Assembly: GCA_002352375.1 (NCBI GenBank)
Contig: DEIH01000029.1
Location: 1-11,739 of the forward strand
DNA: 11,739 nt
Origin: Spirochaeta sp. UBA2779
GTDB lineage: Bacteria > Spirochaetota > Spirochaetia > DSM-2461
Reading direction: 5' to 3'
The first letter of the stretch is position 1, and every line of letters starts with the position of its first letter. A program made the position numbers and the translations under genes. Shown one piece after another: positions 1-5,949 of this stretch. The notes beneath the pieces are model-generated. The model searched no databases. It saw only the letters and a program-made list of their open reading frames with translations, and was not told where the DNA came from.

Positions 1-263
1 CCGGTAAGAAGAAACTCACTCATAAAGGGACCAATCTGCCGGGGGGGGAAGTTCATTACCCCGATTATCTGCCTGCCCATTAAATCTTCGGGTTTATAGA
101 GATCCGTTATTTGAGCACTGGTTTTCTTTATTCCGATGCTGCTGCCGAAATCTACAGTGATTTTCCATGCAGGTTTCCGGGCTTGGGGAAATTCTTCAAC
201 TTTTATTACCGTTCCCGCCCTGAGCTCCACGGCCTTGAATTCGTCCCAGCTAATGTTTTTCAT
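1..263 (-). CDS. csaA: CsaA-like tRNA-binding domain protein (partial, 3' end outside window)
   Basis: The left edge carries the first 87 codons of a leftward gene, with ATG at 263-261 and the reading frame open to the window edge. The translation begins MKNISWDEFKAVELRAGTV and later contains NFPPRQIGPFMSEFLL. This matches the small CsaA family (about 110 residues), an OB-fold tRNA-binding domain related to the C-terminal part of MetRS and proposed to act as a secretion-linked chaperone. The missing part should be roughly 20-25 residues. No good Shine-Dalgarno sequence lies before the ATG. A TAGAAT hexamer ends six bases upstream, so a leaderless transcript is possible. An 8-base C run (coding sense) falls in the conserved F-P-P-R stretch, and the frame is intact across it. 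The gene is divergent from lysS, with at most 46 bases between them. The family call is from recalled motifs. Confidence 0.85.
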   Translation of the reverse strand, partial: MKNISWDEFKAVELRAGTVIKVEEFPQARKPAWKITVDFGSSIGIKKTSAQITDLYKPEDLMGRQIIGVMNFPPRQIGPFMSEFLLT

Positions 264-309
264 GCAGCGATTCTAACATGAATTCAGGCTCCAGGGCGGC
301 AGAGGTCAA

Positions 310-1941
310 TTGAATATCAAAGACAAAGACGTTATTATCCCCTGTATTATGTGCAATGAATCAAAACCTCTTTCAACGCATTGGGCCGACATTACCGCCG
401 ACAGGATTATCCGGGAACGGGGAGAAAAAGACACCTACGTCTGTGCCTCGGGCATCACCCCTTCGGGGACGGTGCATATTGGAAATTTCCGGGAAATTAT
501 TTCGGTGGAACTCGTGGTGAGAGCTCTGAAACAGCGGGGGAAAAAGGTAAGATTCATCTATTCCTGGGACGATTACGATGTGTTCCGCAAGGTGCCTCAG
601 AATATGCCGAAACAGGAGCTGCTGGAAACATTTCTGCGTAAGCCCATCACCCTGGTGCCCGATGTCCTGGGGGATGAGGCAAGTTACGCTGCCCATAACG
701 AGAAGTCACTTGAGAAGATTCTTCCGGTGGTGGGAATTGAGCCTGAATATCTTTATCAGGCTGAACGCTATCGGGCTTCAAAGTACGCCGCGGGTATCAG
801 AATCGCCCTGGACCATCGTGATGTGATACGGGGTGAGTTGGATGCCCATCGGACCACTCCCCTGGCTGAGGACTGGTATCCGGTGAGTGTGTTCTGTACG
901 AACTGCGACCGGGATACCACGAAGGTTACCGCTTGGGACGGGGAATTCGGTATTTCCTATATTTGTGATTCCTGCGGGAATTCTGAGACTGTTGACCTCC
1001 GGAACACCCCGGCTGTAAAGCTGCCCTGGCGGATTGACTGGCCTATGCGGTGGTCGGTGGAAGGGGTGGATTTTGAACCGGCGGGAAAGGATCATCATTC
1101 CGAGGGCGGCAGTTTCGATACGGCTAAGCTTACGGGGAAGGAAGTTTTCGATTTTAATCCTCCGGTTACCTTCCAGTACGATTTTGTACGCATCAAGGGG
1201 GGCAGCGGGAAAATCAGCTCCTCTTCGGGGGAGGTAGTGTCTCTGGCCGATGTGCTCAGATTCTATCAGCCGGAAGTGGTGCGCTACCTCTTTGCCGGTA
1301 CCCGGCCGAACAGCGAGTTTGCCATCAGTTTCGATCTGGATGTACTGAAAGTCTATGAGGATTACGACAAGGTTGAACGCAGCTATTTCAACAAGCCGGA
1401 AAACCCGAAAAAGCTGAAGAAATGGGAGAAGGATGCCCGGATTTACGAGCTTTCCCAGGTGGGAGGTGTTCCGGAAGCTCTTCCTTTCCAGATACAGATC
1501 CGGCATCTGACTACTCTGCTGCAGATTCATTCAGGGGATATCGATGCTGTTATCGCCTATCTCGGTGATGTCCCGGAGGCCGATCTGGATGGTTTCCGCG
1601 TTCGGGCGGTCTGTGCCTGGAACTGGGTGAACGACTTTGCTCCCGAGGATTTCCGCTTTGCCCTCCGGAAGCCTGAGGATGGAAAGTCGGCTCTGGATGT
1701 GAATCTTGCAGCAGCTGTGGGGGCTCTTGGGATACTGGCCGCCGATAAGCTGGGAGATATCCCGGAGAAGGAATTCAGCAATCTGATGTACAATGTGATT
1801 CATGAACATGAGCTGGAGTCCGGGGAGTTCTTTACCGCGGTGTATCAGGCCCTGATCGGGAAAGACAAGGGTCCCCGGCTTCTGAGCTTTCTTCATGTAC
1901 TGGGGAAGGATGTTGTGAGCGGTCTGCTGGGGGCGTACTAG
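310..1941 (+). CDS. lysS: Class I (archaeal-type) lysyl-tRNA synthetase
   Basis: This 543-residue cytosolic enzyme attaches lysine to tRNA-Lys using ATP. It belongs to the class I LysRS family of archaea, spirochaetes and some other bacteria, unrelated in fold to the usual class II LysRS. The HIGH-type signature is HIGN at residues 56-59, inside GITPSGTVHIGNF. The KMSKS-type loop is KISSS at 301-305. A zinc-ribbon-like pair C196-x2-C199 and C219-x2-C222 sits between them, and the family motif GKDHHSEGGSFD is near 259-270. The C-terminal 200 residues fit the helical anticodon-binding region. The start is uncertain. TTG at 310 has AGAGG four bases upstream, whereas ATG at 349 gives an N-terminus closer to typical homologues but has no visible ribosome binding site. 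The gene is convergent with era, with one base between stop codons and no clear terminator. Confidence 0.96.
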   Translation: MNIKDKDVIIPCIMCNESKPLSTHWADITADRIIRERGEKDTYVCASGITPSGTVHIGNFREIISVELVVRALKQRGKKVRFIYSWDDYDVFRKVPQNMPKQELLETFLRKPITLVPDVLGDEASYAAHNEKSLEKILPVVGIEPEYLYQAERYRASKYAAGIRIALDHRDVIRGELDAHRTTPLAEDWYPVSVFCTNCDRDTTKVTAWDGEFGISYICDSCGNSETVDLRNTPAVKLPWRIDWPMRWSVEGVDFEPAGKDHHSEGGSFDTAKLTGKEVFDFNPPVTFQYDFVRIKGGSGKISSSSGEVVSLADVLRFYQPEVVRYLFAGTRPNSEFAISFDLDVLKVYEDYDKVERSYFNKPENPKKLKKWEKDARIYELSQVGGVPEALPFQIQIRHLTTLLQIHSGDIDAVIAYLGDVPEADLDGFRVRAVCAWNWVNDFAPEDFRFALRKPEDGKSALDVNLAAAVGALGILAADKLGDIPEKEFSNLMYNVIHEHELESGEFFTAVYQALIGKDKGPRLLSFLHVLGKDVVSGLLGAY

Positions 1942-1942
1942 T

Positions 1943-2971
1943 TTATTTCCCTGGACCCAGCAAACGTTTGAGCAGGGAATCTTTTTTTCGCCACTTGGGA
2001 TTCACCTTCACTCTTAAATCAAGACTGATTTTCCAGTTGAAAATTTTTTTCATTTCCCTGAGGGCGCCGATGCGGATGGCTTTGATTTTAGCTCCCTTAT
2101 GTCCCACCAGTATGCCCACCTGGGATTCACGTTCTACAACCAGAAATGCCCGCACCCAGAGTTTTTTCCGCCGGGGTGCAGCCGGGTATTCGCCGCCGGC
2201 AGATTTATCTTCGATGGATTCCTCGAAGAATCCGGTCGGGGCTCCTTCAGGTATTTCCGGGGCAGGGGTTCCGGTAACTGCGGAAGCCTCGGCATCAGCT
2301 TTCCAGGAGGTTCTATTCTCTTCAAACTCCATATCTGCAATCTCAACGTAGAGGGCGTGGGGCACCTCCTGTTCGCTTCTGCTGATAGCCTGCTCCCGGA
2401 TAATTTCCGAGATACGGAATTCGGGATTCTGATCGGTGTAGAAGTCTACGGGGTAGTGAAGCTCTCCCTCTGGGCACTCTTCTAATACTGCCAGTATCAG
2501 CTTTTCCAGATTAGTTCCCTTAACAGCCGATATGTTTATGAGAGCTTTGGGTGTGACATTCACCTGAACCAACCCTCTGATTTCTGTGATCAGGGGTGTT
2601 TCCAGATCGGTTTTATTAACAACGGCGATAACAGGCTTTCCGGATTTTTTTAGCAGATCCATTACGGCTTTTTCTTCCCTGCCGGGAGACCGTGAGGCGT
2701 CGATAACGTAGAGAACCACATCCGCATCCTCCAGAGAGCGGTGAACGACATCCTTGAGGTATAGGTTCAGCTTCTTATCGGATTCGTGGTATCCCGGGGT
2801 ATCGAGAAACACAATCTGACCGGCCTCACGGTTGATGATTCCCCGGATGGTATTGCGGGTTGTCTGTGGAACTTCGGAAGTTATGGCTACTTTCTCGCCA
2901 CAAAGGGCGTTAAGCAGGGTTGATTTTCCCGCTGAGGGGCGGCCGATTATGGCTGTAAATCCGCATTTCAT
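1943..2971 (-). CDS. era: Era GTPase (ribosome small-subunit assembly), with a long insertion in the KH region
   Basis: Era is an essential GTPase that binds the 3' end of 16S rRNA and helps mature the 30S subunit. The N-terminal G domain shows G1 GRPSAGKS (residues 10-17), G3 DTPG (57-60), G4 NKTD (119-122) and G5 SAV (148-150). The C-terminal KH domain carries the GHKGAKIK loop (290-297), preceded by LVVERES and followed by the VKVNPKWR stretch typical of Era. At 342 residues it is about 40 longer than usual. The excess is a Glu/Ala/Pro/Gly-rich stretch at about 218-268, between the first KH-region strand (ALYVEIADMEF) and the strand leading to LVVERE. ATG at 2971-2969 has GGAG (complement of 2982-2985) ten bases upstream. 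The gene is divergent from clpP and convergent with lysS. Identification is secure; the role of the insertion is unknown. Confidence 0.96.
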   Translation of the reverse strand: MKCGFTAIIGRPSAGKSTLLNALCGEKVAITSEVPQTTRNTIRGIINREAGQIVFLDTPGYHESDKKLNLYLKDVVHRSLEDADVVLYVIDASRSPGREEKAVMDLLKKSGKPVIAVVNKTDLETPLITEIRGLVQVNVTPKALINISAVKGTNLEKLILAVLEECPEGELHYPVDFYTDQNPEFRISEIIREQAISRSEQEVPHALYVEIADMEFEENRTSWKADAEASAVTGTPAPEIPEGAPTGFFEESIEDKSAGGEYPAAPRRKKLWVRAFLVVERESQVGILVGHKGAKIKAIRIGALREMKKIFNWKISLDLRVKVNPKWRKKDSLLKRLLGPGK

Positions 2972-2981
2972 ATTAATCTGT

Positions 2982-2985
2982 CTCC
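2982..2985 (-). promoter_or_regulatory. Candidate ribosome binding site of era
   Basis: Read on the minus strand this is GGAG, ten bases before the era ATG. It is acceptable though slightly distant, and supports the chosen start. Confidence 0.5.
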
Positions 2986-2994
2986 ACTATATGC

Positions 2995-3023
2995 TTGTCT
3001 CGTCGATCCTGACTTACTATATT
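2995..3023 (+). promoter_or_regulatory. Candidate sigma-70-type promoter for clpP
   Basis: TTGTCT (2995-3000, four of six matches to TTGACA) is separated by exactly 17 bases from TATATT (3018-3023, five of six matches to TATAAT). The expected transcription start would be near 3030, giving a clpP leader of about 88 bases. It lies in the largest intergenic region of the window, between divergent era and clpP, where promoters are needed in both directions. I see no equally good era promoter, although a TATAGT-type hexamer is present on the minus strand. The match is by eye and not scored. Confidence 0.5.
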
Positions 3024-3029
3024 ACCTTA

Positions 3030-3046
3030 ACTGACCCGGGGTTAGT
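3030..3046 (+). other. Stem-loop (or quasi-palindromic operator) at the predicted 5' end of the clpP mRNA
   Basis: ACTGACC (3030-3036) can pair with GGTTAGT (3040-3046) across a three-base loop. This gives seven pairs including one G-U. It starts where the candidate promoter would initiate, so it could be a 5' stabilising hairpin. As DNA the same sequence is a near-palindrome and could instead be an operator. No T run follows, so it is not a standard terminator. Confidence 0.35.
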
Positions 3047-3091
3047 GCAGTCTCGCTTATCATTTTAGCGGCTTTGCGATATTCTTTAAAT

Positions 3092-3110
3092 GCGGACTTA
3101 CCGCGAGAGG
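3092..3110 (+). promoter_or_regulatory. Small hairpin and ribosome binding site ahead of clpP
   Basis: GCGG (3092-3095) and CCGC (3101-3104) can form a four-pair stem with a five-base loop. It directly abuts GAGAGG (3105-3110), which lies seven bases before the GTG at 3118. The Shine-Dalgarno match supports GTG as the clpP start. The weak hairpin may modestly affect ribosome access. Confidence 0.5.
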
Positions 3111-3117
3111 AACTCGA

Positions 3118-3711
3118 GTGATTTATCTGAAAGACGAAGAAAAAGAGGGTAAAGGGGAAAAGGAAGGTTTGGACGGTCTTCAAGCCAAGCTTCTGAAAAC
3201 CCGGACCATATTGCTTTCCGGCGGAATTGATAAGGAAATGGCTGAGAAGCTGATAAAGCAGATGCTTCTCCTGGAAGCCGACGGAGACGATCCTATCAAG
3301 GTGTTCATCGATTCTCCCGGGGGTGATGCCGATGCGGGATACGCCATTTTTGATATGCTGAGGTTTATCAAACCTGATGTTATCACTGTTGGAATGGGAA
3401 CAGTAGCCAGTGCCGGAGCTCTGGTGCATCTGGCGGCAGCGAAGGAGAACAGGCTCAGCCTGCCCAACGCCCATTTTCTGATACATCAGCCTCTGTCCGG
3501 TATTCGGGGTGTGGCTACGGAAATTGAGATTCATGCCAGGGAGTTGGAAAAGCTCCGGGCTAAAATCAACCAGTTGATTGCCGATGAAACCGGACAGAAT
3601 GTTAAAAAGGTATCCGAGGATACCGACCGGGATTACTGGCTGAATGCCGAAGAAGCCCTGGATTACGGGCTGATTTCCCGGATTATTACCAACCGTAGTG
3701 AGTTGGGCTAA
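3118..3711 (+). CDS. clpP: ClpP-like ATP-dependent protease proteolytic subunit, atypical N-terminus
   Basis: This 197-residue serine protease subunit would form the barrel of a Clp protease fed by an AAA+ unfoldase such as ClpX or ClpA/C. Aligned by eye with E. coli ClpP, the catalytic triad is complete: Ser98 in TVASAGA, His123 in FLIHQPL and Asp172 in EDTDRDYW. The substrate-binding glycine-rich stretch FIDSPGG is at 63-69, and the EIEIHARELEKL handle helix is present. The N-terminus is unusual. The hydrophobic axial-loop segment normally found before the first strand is replaced by a short Lys/Glu-rich stretch (residues 5-20). The catalytic motif reads ASAG rather than the common ASMG. 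Spirochaetes often encode two ClpPs, so this may be the divergent paralogue. The GTG start is supported by GAGAGG seven bases upstream. The stop codon overlaps that of convergent rmuC. Confidence 0.9.
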   Translation: MIYLKDEEKEGKGEKEGLDGLQAKLLKTRTILLSGGIDKEMAEKLIKQMLLLEADGDDPIKVFIDSPGGDADAGYAIFDMLRFIKPDVITVGMGTVASAGALVHLAAAKENRLSLPNAHFLIHQPLSGIRGVATEIEIHARELEKLRAKINQLIADETGQNVKKVSEDTDRDYWLNAEEALDYGLISRIITNRSELG

Positions 3712-4592
3712 TCCCCTTCGGATCTGCTCTCCATTCCATTTACACTGTCTTCCATCCTGAGAGCCCTGCGTTCAAGCTCTTCCCAGCTTTTATTAAGGTT
3801 TTTCAGATGGGTGGACGCTATGGTAAGGGGTTTAACCAGAGCTGAAAAATCCCTTCTCAGCCGGTCCACCCTGCGGCGTAACTCCTGACCCTCTGCTGGA
3901 AGGGTTAACCCTTTGAGCCCGTAGGATACCGTCTGCAGATATGCGAACAGGCTCATTGGTCCGACGGGAAGGATATGACGGTTCAGGCATTCTTTCATCA
4001 CGGTTCCATCATCATCTCTGAGCAACCTGTAATGCATGTTCTCCGCCGGTATGTACATCAGGGCGAAGGACAGGGTTCCATCTTCGGGTCTGATGTACTT
4101 TGACGAAATCGTTTCGGCATGGGAGATAATGGTACGTTTTACATCTCCGCTCATTCCCTGATTCTCATCTTTCAGCCAGTTTTCCAGGCGTTCCAGCGGG
4201 AACTTGGAGTCAACAGGAACCAGTCGGGAACCCATGCGTATTACCGCATCCACCCTGGTACCGTCGGGGAAGGGGTATTGAGAGGTCCATGAACCTTCGG
4301 GGAGCCATGCCCGGAGCAGTTCCTCAAGCAGTGACTCTCCGAATCCTCCCCGTACTCTGGGTATTCGGAAGGCGTTATCCAGACCCTCAACCCGTTCACC
4401 GATTCGGTCCAGGGAATTCAGTTGCCGGGATATTCGGTGCAAAAGTTCAGAATGTACATCTGCACCGCCTCCGAAATGTTTCAGAGCATAACGGGCTCTG
4501 ATAAGAGCGATACCAAGAATGACAGCAATTATTCCAGCGGCTATACCGGGAATCCATGGGTTTTCGGTAAAAATCATGAACCTATCATACAC
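3708..4592 (-). CDS. rmuC: RmuC family protein (putative DNA recombination-limiting nuclease-like), short form
   Basis: RmuC proteins are membrane-anchored, nuclease-fold proteins named for limiting inversion at short inverted repeats. The biochemical activity is poorly known. This 294-residue version has one N-terminal transmembrane segment (about 13-32) and a short helical linker (about 45-75). The conserved core starts with RGGFGESLLEELL (81-93). A PD-(D/E)xK-like pair follows: Asp115 in RVDAVIR and Asp128-Ser-Lys130 in VPVDSKFPLE. Other family-like segments are LMYIPAENMHYRLL and MSLFAYLQTVSYGLKGL. A Glu/Arg-rich, probably coiled C-terminal helix spans about 234-290. Many homologues exceed 400 residues because of a long coiled coil before the core, which is largely absent here. 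ATG at 4592 follows a G-rich stretch; an in-frame ATG at codon 6 is an alternative start. The gene is divergent from argJ, and its TAG stop overlaps the clpP TAA. Confidence 0.88.
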   Translation of the reverse strand: MYDRFMIFTENPWIPGIAAGIIAVILGIALIRARYALKHFGGGADVHSELLHRISRQLNSLDRIGERVEGLDNAFRIPRVRGGFGESLLEELLRAWLPEGSWTSQYPFPDGTRVDAVIRMGSRLVPVDSKFPLERLENWLKDENQGMSGDVKRTIISHAETISSKYIRPEDGTLSFALMYIPAENMHYRLLRDDDGTVMKECLNRHILPVGPMSLFAYLQTVSYGLKGLTLPAEGQELRRRVDRLRRDFSALVKPLTIASTHLKNLNKSWEELERRALRMEDSVNGMESRSEGD

Positions 4593-4634
4593 CCACCCCC
4601 GGTATTAACATGGACTCTCAACCGTAAAATTGGC

Positions 4635-4640
4635 TATCAT
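4635..4640 (+). promoter_or_regulatory. Candidate -10 element for argJ
   Basis: TATCAT matches TATAAT at five of six positions. It has a weak upstream partner TGGACT (four of six matches to TTGACA) at 18-base spacing. It ends nine bases before the argJ ATG, so the transcript would be leaderless or nearly so. That would fit the absence of any Shine-Dalgarno sequence there. Evidence is weak. Confidence 0.3.
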
Positions 4641-4649
4641 GATTTCTAA

Positions 4650-5924
4650 ATGCAGTATCCAGATTACAACGCCTACCGGCGCAGGATTCTAAATGATGCA
4701 ATCCTGCCGGATGGATTCCAAACAGCTGTCGTACCGTTGGAGTTTATCCCCCGGGAAATACCTGAGGCCGGGAAACAGTCTATGAACCTCGCACTGATAA
4801 GACTCAGTGAACCAGCAAGCTCCTTTGCTGGTGTTTTTACCCGGAACGCCTTCCCCGGTTGGCCGGTTGTCCTGGGTAGAAAAATGCTGAATGTACCCGG
4901 GATTCAGGGTGTTCTTGTGAATAACAAGGTGGCCAACGTGGGAGCAGAGGACGGTATGGCAGCTTCAGAACACCTCTCCGAACTGACATCAAAGCTCTTC
5001 GGAGATTCAGCCCCTTATATTCCCTCTTCAACCGGTGTAATCGGCTGGTCTTTGCCTCTTGAGGCTATGGAGTCGGCCTTACCTGACTTAAAGGGAAACC
5101 TGCAGTCCGATTCTCTTCTTCCCTTTGCTGAGGCGATAATGACGACGGACGCCTGGCCTAAAATACGTTCGGGGAAATGCGGTGAAGGTCTGATTACCGC
5201 CACGGCCAAGGGGGCGGGAATGGTGGAACCTGATATGGCCACCATGCTGGCTTTTTTTCTAACTGATGTTAGCGTCCCCCGGGATGCTGCCAGAGCAATC
5301 CTTCCCGATGTGGTGGATGAGAGTTTTAACCGAATCAGTATCGACGGGGAAACCAGTACCAGTGATTCGGTGCTGTTACTGTCATCCGGAGTGAAACCCT
5401 ATCCCGGTGATGAGGCTTTCCGACTTTCCCTGATGGAAACAGCTGAAGCTCTCTCGGAGGATGTGGTTCGCAATGGAGAGGGAACCGCCCATGTGTTCCG
5501 GGTAACTGTTTCCGGGGCAGAAGACAGACAGACTGGGGTAAATCTGGCCCGTTCCATTGTTAATGCACCATTAACAAAAACAGCGGTTAGAGGGAACGAT
5601 CCCAATGTCGGCCGGATACTTCAGGCCTTCGGCTCGGCCTGCGGCAGAGCTGGAGTGACTATTCACAGGGACCGGCTCTCTCTGGATATCGGCGGCCGGC
5701 GGGTTTATAGCAAAGGAACGTTTCATTTGAACAGTCAGGAAGAGGCTGCGCTCAGTGCGTATTTCAGGGGAAAAGAGCTCCCTCTTCCGTCGAAAAAATG
5801 GCCTATGCATGAAGAGCGGGTGGATATTGAGCTGCATCTTGGTTCCGGTAATGCTTCGGCATCTGTTACCGGCTCCGATTTATCTGAAGAATATGTGAAA
5901 ATCAACGCTGATTACCGGACATAG
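4650..5924 (+). CDS. argJ: ArgJ: glutamate N-acetyltransferase / ornithine acetyltransferase
   Basis: ArgJ moves the acetyl group from N-acetylornithine to glutamate, recycling it in arginine synthesis; bifunctional forms also use acetyl-CoA. The 424-residue product has the family's autocleavage site in AKGAGMVEPDMATMLAF, where cleavage before Thr198 would create the alpha and beta chains with Thr198 as nucleophile. Also present are STGVIG (127-132), SIDGETSTSDSVLLL, GNDPNVGRILQAFGSACG and the family C-terminal ending EEYVKINADYRT. One normally conserved segment, usually close to NSGNANACTG, reads NNKVANVGAEDG here (91-102). The N-terminus is about 20 residues longer than typical. ATG at 4650 has no Shine-Dalgarno sequence, and the next in-frame ATG (codon 45) would delete conserved sequence. 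No other arginine genes are nearby, and moxR follows after 25 bases. Confidence 0.93.
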   Translation: MQYPDYNAYRRRILNDAILPDGFQTAVVPLEFIPREIPEAGKQSMNLALIRLSEPASSFAGVFTRNAFPGWPVVLGRKMLNVPGIQGVLVNNKVANVGAEDGMAASEHLSELTSKLFGDSAPYIPSSTGVIGWSLPLEAMESALPDLKGNLQSDSLLPFAEAIMTTDAWPKIRSGKCGEGLITATAKGAGMVEPDMATMLAFFLTDVSVPRDAARAILPDVVDESFNRISIDGETSTSDSVLLLSSGVKPYPGDEAFRLSLMETAEALSEDVVRNGEGTAHVFRVTVSGAEDRQTGVNLARSIVNAPLTKTAVRGNDPNVGRILQAFGSACGRAGVTIHRDRLSLDIGGRRVYSKGTFHLNSQEEAALSAYFRGKELPLPSKKWPMHEERVDIELHLGSGNASASVTGSDLSEEYVKINADYRT

Positions 5925-5936
5925 ATTACGGGAATT

Positions 5937-5942
5937 GAAGGA
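5937..5942 (+). promoter_or_regulatory. Ribosome binding site of moxR
   Basis: GAAGGA lies seven bases before the GTG at 5950. It decides that start, since no in-frame ATG occurs before the conserved region. It sits in the 25-base argJ-moxR gap, which holds no hairpin with a T run. Confidence 0.6.
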
Positions 5943-5949
5943 TAGTTAA

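Noticed and set aside
1..60. Possible frameshift in csaA at the homopolymer run
   Set aside because: With eight bases the frame continues through NFPPRQIGPFMSEFLL, matching the family, so the gene is intact here.
778..1530. 250-codon open frame on the minus strand inside lysS
   Set aside because: It is antisense to clearly conserved LysRS sequence and its translation shows no recognisable domain; it is a by-product of lysS codon use.
1961..1988. Perfect palindrome CAAACGTTTG (1961-1970) followed by a seven-T run (1982-1988), considered as a lysS terminator
   Set aside because: The palindrome has no loop and low GC content, and 11 bases separate it from the T run, so it is not a convincing intrinsic terminator.
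3041..3060. TTAGTGC near the clpP promoter, considered as a CIRCE heat-shock operator
   Set aside because: Only one degenerate half resembles CIRCE. The matching GAGTGCTAA half at nine-base spacing is absent.
3022..3534. 170-codon minus-strand frame across the clpP promoter and coding region
   Set aside because: It runs opposite the conserved ClpP catalytic region and shows no family motif.
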